From positions 1-11,800 of the forward strand of contig CAZCGA010000173.1 of assembly GCA_964498075.1 (NCBI GenBank): a stretch of DNA of 11,800 nt, read 5' to 3'. The position numbers and the translations under genes were made by a program. Numbering within the stretch: position 1 is the stretch's first letter; every line of letters starts with the position of its first letter. The notes under the pieces are model-generated. The model made no database searches and was not told the origin of the DNA. It saw nothing but the letters and a program-made list of their open reading frames with translations. Shown in pieces: positions 1 to 4,463 of this stretch. This DNA is from CAZCGA01 sp964498075. Its GTDB lineage: Bacteria; Desulfobacterota; Binatia; HRBIN30.

Positions 1-147
1 GATCACCCGGCCTGCCAGCTGCTGCCCCAGGTCTGGCGCCACGCGCCGCCGCAGGCGCGGCTCGGCGACGTCAACACCTTCGATCCGGCGTCCGACGATG
101 GGCAACAAGGAACGGCGGACGGTTTCAACTTCGGGAAGCTCGGGCAT
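1..147 (-). CDS. mutM: Formamidopyrimidine-DNA glycosylase, N-terminal part (runs off window)
   Basis: The first 49 residues are visible and begin MPELPEVETVRR, the hallmark N-terminus of the Fpg/MutM family. After removal of the initiator Met, the Pro at position 2 is the Schiff-base nucleophile and the Glu at position 3 is catalytic. The enzyme excises 8-oxoguanine and ring-opened purines and nicks the abasic site (base-excision repair). The rest of the gene, including the H2TH and zinc-finger parts, lies beyond the left edge. The ATG at 147 is fixed by the family's invariant N-terminus, although no clear Shine-Dalgarno sequence precedes it. It follows ksgA on the same strand after an 81-base spacer filled with repeats, so it may be the last gene of the lipoprotein-tsaD-ksgA run or have its own start signal. 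Identification is near certain from the motif; the nei paralogue is less likely given the PELPEVE signature. Confidence 0.93.
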   Translation of the reverse strand, partial: MPELPEVETVRRSLLPIVGRRIEGVDVAEPRLRRRVAPDLGQQLAGRVI

Positions 148-159
148 GGGGCAGAGGTG

Positions 160-280
160 ACAGACGACAGAGGGGGAGACAACCGACAACAGACGACAGA
201 CAACTGACGGCAGACTGGCGGCGCGTCGTCATCGGTGTAGTCTCTCTTGTCCGTTGTCTGTCGTCTGATCGTCTGTTGTC
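160..280. repeat. Low-complexity repeat cluster forming a long hairpin
   Basis: The word ACAGACGACAGA occurs at 160-171 and again at 189-200. Its complement then returns on the other side: 190-204 (CAGACGACAGACAAC) is perfectly complementary to 253-267, and 185-196 is perfectly complementary to 269-280. The arms overlap on the left, so alternative stems can form around a loop of about 48 bases. The right arm is inside the 3' end of ksgA and the left arm is in the ksgA-mutM spacer. No T-tract follows, so this is not a standard intrinsic terminator. It may be an RNA-stabilising or attenuating hairpin, or simply expanded low-complexity DNA. Confidence 0.7.
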
Positions 281-1173
281 TTCCTTTCCAGCGCGTCACT
301 CAACGCCGCGAACTCGGCGAGCGTCAAGGTCTCCGGACGGCGCATGGGATCGATGCCCACGGTGCGTAGCGCCGCGGCCGGATCGGCGCACAACGGGCGC
401 AAGCTGTTCACCAGTTGCTTCCGCCGCTGCGTGAACACCGTACGCACCAGCCGCCTGAACGCTGCCGCGTCGGCCACTTCCACCGGCGCTCTGGCATACG
501 GCTCGATGATGACGACTTCCGACTCGACCTTCGGGCGTGGGACGAACGCCTCGGGACCGACGCGCATCCCCGGCCGCAGGCGTGCCGCGAACTGCGTCAG
601 CACCGACAGCGCCGCGTAGTCCTTGCCGCCCGGCCGCGCGCGCAGGCGCTCGACCACCTCGCGTTGCAGCATCAGCACCAAGCGCGCGAAGCAACCGTGC
701 TGCGCCAACAGCTGCGCCAGCACCGCGGTCGCGATGTTGTAGGGCAAGTTGCCCACTACCACGGCGGGCGCTCCCCGACCGAGCAGCGCCGCGAAGTCGA
801 CGGTGAGCACGTCCGCCTGCACCACGTGGACATGCGGGAGCGCCGCGTACTGCGATCGCAACCGCGCCGCGAGATCGGCATCGATCTCGATCAGCCACAC
901 TGCGCCGGCACGGTGAACGAGCACATCGGAGAGGGCACCCAGCCCCGGTCCGATCTCTACGACGCGGTCGGTGCTGGCGAGCCGAGCCAGATCGACGATC
1001 CGCTGCGCCACCCCCGGATCCGACAAGAAGTGTTGGCCGAGGCGCTTGCGCGGATAGCGTCCGAGGCGCGCCAACTCGCGGCGCACGGTGCCGATGGGCC
1101 GATCCGCGGCGCGACGGGGGTCGCGGTGACTCGGTGGTTCCGTGGTCCGCGCTGCGTGCGGCCGGCGGCGCAC
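229..1173 (-). CDS. rsmA: 16S rRNA (adenine1518-N6/adenine1519-N6)-dimethyltransferase
   Basis: KsgA/RsmA transfers four methyl groups from S-adenosylmethionine to two adjacent adenines in the 3' hairpin of 16S rRNA during small-subunit assembly. Motifs in order, numbered from the GTG at 1173: KRLGQHFL (43-50), SAM-binding VVEIGPGLGAL (71-81), the acidic IEID (95-98), QAD (119-121), the catalytic NLPYNI (142-147) and FVPRPKVES (210-218). The GTG at 1173 is 4 bases after the tsaD stop, giving 314 residues. A second GTG at 1086 would give 285 residues, closer to the usual length of about 270, with only about 15 residues before the GQHFL motif, so the upstream start is uncertain. The last 16 or so residues (TTDDQTTDNGQERLHR) are encoded by the adjacent repeat cluster and are unlike the family. 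Tight spacing with tsaD implies co-transcription. Confidence 0.95.
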   Translation of the reverse strand: MRRRPHAARTTEPPSHRDPRRAADRPIGTVRRELARLGRYPRKRLGQHFLSDPGVAQRIVDLARLASTDRVVEIGPGLGALSDVLVHRAGAVWLIEIDADLAARLRSQYAALPHVHVVQADVLTVDFAALLGRGAPAVVVGNLPYNIATAVLAQLLAQHGCFARLVLMLQREVVERLRARPGGKDYAALSVLTQFAARLRPGMRVGPEAFVPRPKVESEVVIIEPYARAPVEVADAAAFRRLVRTVFTQRRKQLVNSLRPLCADPAAALRTVGIDPMRRPETLTLAEFAALSDALERKTTDDQTTDNGQERLHR

Positions 1174-1177
1174 GGCC

Positions 1178-2197
1178 TCACAGCTCCAGGTCGGCTGCGG
1201 CGTTGACGGATAGTGGATCCGACTCGCCGCGTCGCAGCCGCCGGCCGCCGGCCAGCGCGATCATCGCGGCGTTGTCCGTGCAGTAGCGCATCGGCGGGAT
1301 GTGCACGGTCACGCCGAGCTCCGCGCCCGCCGCGCCCGCCCGCGCCCGCAAACGCGAGTTGGCCGACACACCCCCGGCGATCACCAGGCGGCGGCAGCCC
1401 AATCGATGCACCGCCGCGAAGGTCGTATCGAGGAGCATGTCCACTACCGCCTCCTGGAAGCTGGCAGCCACGTCCGCCGCCATCGCGTCGCCGTCGACCG
1501 GATGATCGCGCAGGTATTGCCACACCGCCGTCTTCAGACCGCTGAAGCTGAACTCGAAGGCGGCGTCCGTGTCTGTCGGCGCGCCGCGCTGTGGCTTGAG
1601 GCGGGCACGCGGGAAGCGGATCGCCTGTGGATCGCCGTGGCGGGCCAAAGCGTCGATGATGGGTCCGCCGGGGTAGCCGCGCCCCATCGTCTTGGCGACC
1701 TTGTCGTACGCCTCTCCGGCGGCATCGTCGCGGGTGGCGCCGAGGCAGTGGTAGCGGCCGACGTCTTCGGCGCAATAGAGGCTGGTGTGCCCACCCGAGA
1801 CCAGCAGCGCAACGTACGGGAACGGAACGTCAGCATCGAGCTGCACCGACAGCAGGTGGCCCTCGAGGTGATTGACGGCGACGAACGGCAGGCGACGCGC
1901 AAACGCGATCGCTTTGGCGGTCGACAGACCGACCAGCAACGATCCGACGAGGCCCGGCCCCGCGGTTGCGGCAATCGCATCGACGTCGTCGAGGGTGACC
2001 CCGGCTTGCGCCAGTGCCGCCTCGATCACCGGCACGATGTTGCGCAGGTGCGAGCGCGATGCCAGCTCCGGCACCACGCCGCCGTAGGGCTGATGCACAT
2101 CGTCTTGCGATGCAACGACGCTGGACTGGACCGTGTCGTCCGCGAGGACGGCGGCCGCGGTATCGTCGCAGGAGCTTTCGATGCCGAGGATGCGCAC
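1178..2197 (-). CDS. tsaD: tRNA N6-threonylcarbamoyladenosine synthase catalytic subunit
   Basis: TsaD (Kae1/YgjD/Gcp family) transfers the threonylcarbamoyl group from threonylcarbamoyl-AMP to A37 of ANN-decoding tRNAs, working with TsaB and TsaE in bacteria. The 339 residues are the normal full length. Visible motifs: N-terminal GIESSCDDTAAAV (5-17), the metal-binding NHLEGHL with H110 and H114, VSGGHTSLY (133-141) of the ASKHA nucleotide fold, DDAAGEAYDKVAK (157-169), GGVSANSRLR (275-284) and CTDNAAMIA with D308 as metal ligand. The start is a GTG at 2197, set by the conserved RILGIESS beginning. It lies 5 bases after the lipoprotein stop and 4 bases before the ksgA GTG, so the three genes form one tight transcription unit. 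No clear Shine-Dalgarno sequence is seen, which suggests translational coupling to the gene upstream. Confidence 0.97.
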   Translation of the reverse strand: MRILGIESSCDDTAAAVLADDTVQSSVVASQDDVHQPYGGVVPELASRSHLRNIVPVIEAALAQAGVTLDDVDAIAATAGPGLVGSLLVGLSTAKAIAFARRLPFVAVNHLEGHLLSVQLDADVPFPYVALLVSGGHTSLYCAEDVGRYHCLGATRDDAAGEAYDKVAKTMGRGYPGGPIIDALARHGDPQAIRFPRARLKPQRGAPTDTDAAFEFSFSGLKTAVWQYLRDHPVDGDAMAADVAASFQEAVVDMLLDTTFAAVHRLGCRRLVIAGGVSANSRLRARAGAAGAELGVTVHIPPMRYCTDNAAMIALAGGRRLRRGESDPLSVNAAADLEL

Positions 2198-2202
2198 GGG
2201 TG

Positions 2203-2925
2203 TTATGGTTGGCTCTCGCTCGGCGTCAGCCGCGCCACGCCGACGCGGGCGGCAAGATTGTTGGGGTCGGCCTCGACCGCTTTCTGGTACGCCCAGCGCG
2301 CGTCGGGGTAGCGGCCGGCGTCCTCGTACACCGCCCCCTGCAGGCTGTATGCGCGCGCCTGCCAGACCGTGTCGGTGCGCGCGCTGAACACCACGGCGCG
2401 GTTGGCAAAGGCAATCGCTTGGTCATACTTCTTCTTCTGATAGTGCAGCTGAGCGAGGAAGTAGTAGCCATAGGGATTGGCCGGGTCAATCGCGACCGCG
2501 CGCTCGAAGCGTTCGAGCGCCGGGTCCGCGCTGCCTTGCTGCAGCTGTTGTCGTCCATCCTCGATGAGCCGCAACGCCGCCGCGACGTTCGGTGGGGTAT
2601 TCGGGCCGATGCGGCTCAGCAGCGAGTCGGGTTCGGCGGGGACGCTTGCCGTACTGGGCTTTTCCAGCTCTTCAGCCGGTCCCGGCGGGATGGCAGCGAG
2701 CGCCTCGGGAGCCGGCGGCAGCTCGGGCGCTTCGCCGACGTCGCGTTCTTCGAGCGCAGCCGTCCGCGGCGTGCCGGGTTGCGGTGCCGCGGCTGGCGGG
2801 ACCGCCGGAACCGCCGCAACCCGGCGCGCCGGTCGCGGTGGCGGTGTCGTAGCGCACGCGGCAAGCAGCAGCAGTGGCATCAATCCGATGCGCGAGCACG
2901 TTGAACGGAGCAAAGGACCCCTCAT
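2203..2925 (-). CDS. TPR-repeat lipoprotein
   Basis: The 240-residue protein begins with a basic segment, a Leu-rich stretch and a lipobox (LLAAC, Cys24 as the acylated residue), so it is probably exported and anchored in a membrane as a lipoprotein. Residues 27-100 are a long Pro/Ala-rich linker. The C-terminal half (about 115-230) holds roughly three tetratricopeptide repeats; helix pairs such as ALERFERAVAIDPANPYGYYFLAQL and WAYQKAVEADPNNLAA show the typical spacing of small and large residues. TPRs bind partner proteins, and the partner is unknown. The gene precedes tsaD by 5 bases. The ATG at 2925 has no Shine-Dalgarno sequence, but a -10-like TATGAT lies 8 bases upstream, so the message could be nearly leaderless. 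It resembles many uncharacterised deltaproteobacterial TPR lipoproteins; a link to cell-wall synthesis is possible but unproven. Confidence 0.85.
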   Translation of the reverse strand: MRGPLLRSTCSRIGLMPLLLLAACATTPPPRPARRVAAVPAVPPAAAPQPGTPRTAALEERDVGEAPELPPAPEALAAIPPGPAEELEKPSTASVPAEPDSLLSRIGPNTPPNVAAALRLIEDGRQQLQQGSADPALERFERAVAIDPANPYGYYFLAQLHYQKKKYDQAIAFANRAVVFSARTDTVWQARAYSLQGAVYEDAGRYPDARWAYQKAVEADPNNLAARVGVARLTPSESQP

Positions 2926-2933
2926 CGGCGTTG

Positions 2934-2961
2934 ATCATATCAGAGTGCGAGCCGCGGTCGA
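2934..2961 (-). promoter_or_regulatory. Candidate promoter for the lipoprotein-tsaD-ksgA unit
   Basis: On the minus strand TCGACC (2961-2956; 4 of 6 matches to TTGACA) is separated by 16 bases from TATGAT (2939-2934; 5 of 6 matches to TATAAT). The expected transcription start falls at or within a base or two of the ATG at 2925, which would fit the absence of a Shine-Dalgarno sequence. The elements overlap the 3' end of the methyltransferase relic. A chance match is quite possible in one short region. Confidence 0.35.
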
Positions 2962-3192
2962 TCGGGAGCGCGGGTCCCGTCGCTTCCGGTATCGTAGACC
3001 TTGAGCACCTCATCGTCGTAGTGGTTGATCACCTTGATGGCGATCTTGCCGGTTGCCGGCGGGTCGAAAGGACGGCTCTTCGTCGAGTAGCGGCGACGAA
3101 CGTGCGCACAGCTCCTCGGTGGGAATGTTCTTGCGCTTGTCCTTGTGGCGGACGGAGTCGACCGCCACGGCCTTGGTGTTCTTTCGCGCCAT
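2940..3192 (-). pseudogene. Internally deleted site-specific DNA methyltransferase
   Basis: The piece from 3192 to 3109 reads 28 residues containing RHKDKRKNIPTEEL, which I recognise as the N-terminus of the large (about 900-1000 residue) adenine-specific site-specific DNA methyltransferases paired with BPTD_3080-type restriction helicases. The piece from 3089 to a TGA at 2940, in another frame, reads YSTKSRPFDPPATGKIAIKV followed by INHYDDEVLKVYD, which matches the C-terminus of the same proteins. The whole catalytic middle (the DPPY motif and SAM pocket) is missing, and the 19-base junction region contains bits of a third frame (CGC ACG TTC GTC GCC would continue as RTFVA). The product cannot be a methyltransferase. 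The start codon lies 2 bases beyond the transposase stop. Family recognition is from memory and would be settled by a protein search. Confidence 0.75.
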
Positions 3193-3194
3193 CG

Positions 3195-3833
3195 TTAGCT
3201 CACTTTGGAGTGCGGGAGCTTGCTCCCGCTTTGGGGTGGGGTGGTGGGGTCCGCTGCCGGTGTCCCGCCCGAAAGCGGCGGCGAGCCGCCGCACTCCACA
3301 GGCTCATACTCGTCCCGCACGTTTACGCGATCGATCTTGAAGGCAGTGACGGTCTTGTAGAACGCGCGGCTTGCCGACTGCTCGAACCACCGTGCGGAGC
3401 ACCAGGGATACGCACTCGCCACCGGGGCGAGCCCGTGATGCACGGGATTCTGGAGCACGTAGTTCAGGCGCGCCAGATACGATCGCTCGAATGTCAGATG
3501 TGTATCCCAATATTCGAACCAGACCTGGCGCCCACTCGCGCCATCCAGCCGGTTTGCTTCCCGCGCGGTAATCGAATGCAGCTGGCGGGCAAGGACCCGA
3601 AGCGAGCCCGGCTCGGCGGGCGCTGTCGCTACGAAGTGGTAGTGATTCGAGAAGACCGCCCATGCCTGCAGCTGCCAGCCATGCGCTCGCGCGAGCGAGA
3701 GCAGTTGCTCCTGGAGAAAGGACAGGCGGTCCGGCGTGCTGAAGTGGTGGAGCTTGCCATACGTACCCGCAGTCACGATGTAAGCACCGGCCTCGGCGAG
3801 ACGGTGAATGGGCGAGTGTGGCCAGTCAGTCAT
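3195..3833 (-). CDS. REP-associated tyrosine transposase (RAYT, Y1/IS200-like)
   Basis: RAYTs are single-strand HUH-type nucleases related to the IS200/IS605 TnpA proteins; they bind and cleave REP palindromes, are usually single copy, and act as domesticated enzymes that spread REPs. The 212-residue frame shows the HUH motif as NHYHF (H64, H66), the catalytic Tyr in LNYVLQNPVHHGL (Y125), an opening strand AGAYIVTAGTYGKLHHF, and the YPWCSARWF segment typical of the family. The natural C-terminus is around DEYEP (174-178). The remaining 34 residues (including CGGSPPLSGG and SGSKLPHSK) are translation of the downstream REP doublet. The ATG at 3833 touches the upstream REP doublet, with no Shine-Dalgarno sequence. 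It sits between two REP doublets, inside a decayed restriction-modification locus. The catalytic residues are intact, so it may be active. Confidence 0.92.
   Translation of the reverse strand: MTDWPHSPIHRLAEAGAYIVTAGTYGKLHHFSTPDRLSFLQEQLLSLARAHGWQLQAWAVFSNHYHFVATAPAEPGSLRVLARQLHSITAREANRLDGASGRQVWFEYWDTHLTFERSYLARLNYVLQNPVHHGLAPVASAYPWCSARWFEQSASRAFYKTVTAFKIDRVNVRDEYEPVECGGSPPLSGGTPAADPTTPPQSGSKLPHSKVS
3204..3298. repeat. REP doublet downstream of the transposase
   Basis: Two short palindromes face each other. The first is an 8-bp stem with a TT loop (3212-3219 with 3222-3229, GCGGGAGC/GCTCCCGC). The second is an 8-bp stem with a GA loop (3275-3282 with 3285-3292, GCGGCGGC/GCCGCCGC). Both are bordered on the outside by the same word, TGGAGT at 3206-3211 and its complement ACTCCA at 3293-3298, and on the inside by CTTT/AAAG followed by a G-rich segment. 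This is an inverted pair of REP units (BIME-like), the normal partner sequence of a RAYT. It is also translated as the tail of the transposase frame. Confidence 0.85.
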
Positions 3834-3877
3834 TTTGGAGTGCGGGAGCTTGCNNNNNNNNNNCGCCGCACTCCAAA
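3834..3877. repeat. REP doublet upstream of the transposase, interrupted by an assembly gap
   Basis: The left part, TTTGGAGTGCGGGAGCTTGC (3834-3853), is identical to 3204-3223 of the downstream doublet. The right part, CGCCGCACTCCAAA (3864-3877), matches the outer end of the second palindrome. The middle is replaced by 10 Ns; by analogy with the other copy roughly 65-70 bases should be there. The two doublets lie in the same orientation on either side of the transposase gene. Confidence 0.82.
3854..3863. other. Assembly gap (10 Ns)
   Basis: Ten unknown bases lie inside the REP doublet. The number is probably a placeholder rather than a measured length. Multi-copy REP sequences commonly break short-read assemblies, so contigs on the two sides were probably joined by scaffolding. 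Any reading frame drawn across it is unreliable. Confidence 0.97.
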
Positions 3878-3949
3878 GTATGGAGCAGCTGCGCCTGCGC
3901 CGGTTGATGTACCAGGCATTCACGCGTCGCCTCGTCGATTGGCCACCAC

Positions 3950-4195
3950 CTAAAACGACACGGCGGGAACTTCCAGCATGCGCTGCGGTTGGCGCCGGCG
4001 GTCGAAGATGTCGTGATAGCTTTCGTCCATCCGCTTCAGCACGTCGGGATGGAAGTACTTCTCGCCGCACTGGCGGCAGACGCCCGCGGGGACATTCGTG
4101 ATCACCAGCAGGCGACCCTTGCGGCGATAGTCGTACTCGATCCGCTTTGCCGTGACCGGCCCGCCACAGAACGTGCAATCAGCGAACTTTCTCAT
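3950..4195 (-). CDS. YgiT-type zinc-finger protein (antitoxin-like)
   Basis: An 81-residue protein with two Cys pairs, CTFC (C7, C10) and CRQC (C40, C43), in the layout of the YgiT/MqsA N-terminal zinc-binding domain: CGG, a central RLLVITNVPAGVCRQCGEKYF, then a short helix. It lacks the C-terminal helix-turn-helix of full MqsA, so it would neutralise a toxin rather than bind DNA through that domain. Genes of this type usually follow a small toxin gene, often DUF4258, in one operon. Here the ATG at 4195 overlaps the stop (ATGA) of a DUF4258-like C-terminal fragment, the expected translational coupling, but that toxin is truncated. AGGAG lies 7 bases before the start. The gene is intact although its surroundings are decayed; the region 3878-3949 after it shows no gene. 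Confidence 0.85.
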   Translation of the reverse strand: MRKFADCTFCGGPVTAKRIEYDYRRKGRLLVITNVPAGVCRQCGEKYFHPDVLKRMDESYHDIFDRRRQPQRMLEVPAVSF

Positions 4196-4275
4196 GCCTT
4201 CACTCCTCGGGTTCTCGGATCGACCCACTTCGGTCGCTGCGGAACGTACACGGTGATGACGCGCAGCGTGCGCCG
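4192..4275 (-). pseudogene. C-terminal remnant of a DUF4258-like toxin
   Basis: In the frame after a TAG at 4278-4276, 27 residues can be read: RRTLRVITVYVPQRPKWVDP and then RTRGVKA before the stop. The strand plus VTVYxPDPxxWD-like ending resembles the C-terminus of DUF4258 proteins, small RelE/BrnT-like putative toxins. The stop overlaps the ATG of the YgiT-type antitoxin by the ATGA arrangement, which is how such pairs are normally organised. About two-thirds of the toxin, including its N-terminus, is missing, replaced by the restriction helicase stub. The product should be non-functional. Identification rests on a short segment plus the context. Confidence 0.55.
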
Positions 4276-4276
4276 C

Positions 4277-4363
4277 TATGCCTTCGTCGGCGAAGCGGAA
4301 GTGCCGCGTCGGCTCGACGTACGGCGAATTCAGGATCGGGTTCTCAATCACGACTTGAGACAT
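4277..4363 (-). pseudogene. N-terminal stub of a restriction helicase (BPTD_3080-type Res)
   Basis: From the ATG at 4363, 29 residues read MSQVVIENPILNSPYVEP followed by TRHFRFADEGI. This closely resembles the N-terminus I know from large DEAD/DEAH-box restriction helicases (Res-like, BPTD_3080 family), which continue with an EIVEGRR-like segment and about 900 further residues including Walker motifs. Here the homology ends at Ile29; the frame then runs through unrelated sequence and on into the antitoxin frame (to 3950). The partner methyltransferase is also reduced to its ends, 1.1 kb away. No promoter is seen in the 100 bases (4364-4463) before it, which hold nothing recognisable. Confidence 0.7.
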
Positions 4364-4463
4364 CGCGGCCCGCTTCGTCCTGTTGTTCTGCAACACTCCT
4401 TGGTGAGAAGCACATAGCGCACGTTCATTCCGCGCTTCAACCGGTGGCGAAGATGCTCGATAC

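Noticed and set aside
160..280. Repeat cluster considered as a CRISPR array
   Set aside because: The repeats are only 10-15 bases, irregularly spaced and partly inverted, with no spacers and no cas genes.
3..299. 98-residue minus-strand reading frame
   Set aside because: It is in a different frame from the MPELPEVETVRR start of mutM and reads through repeats; it has no family features.
1301..2311. 336-residue plus-strand reading frame
   Set aside because: It is the shadow of tsaD, whose motifs are complete on the other strand.
3195..4178. Single 327-residue frame covering the transposase and upstream DNA
   Set aside because: It crosses the 10 Ns and the shadow frame of the zinc-finger gene; the transposase starts at 3833.
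4348..4463. Reading frame RHRLKRGMNVRYVLLTKE before the helicase stub
   Set aside because: It overlaps the PBP gene end in another frame and I recognise no family; it is too short to call.
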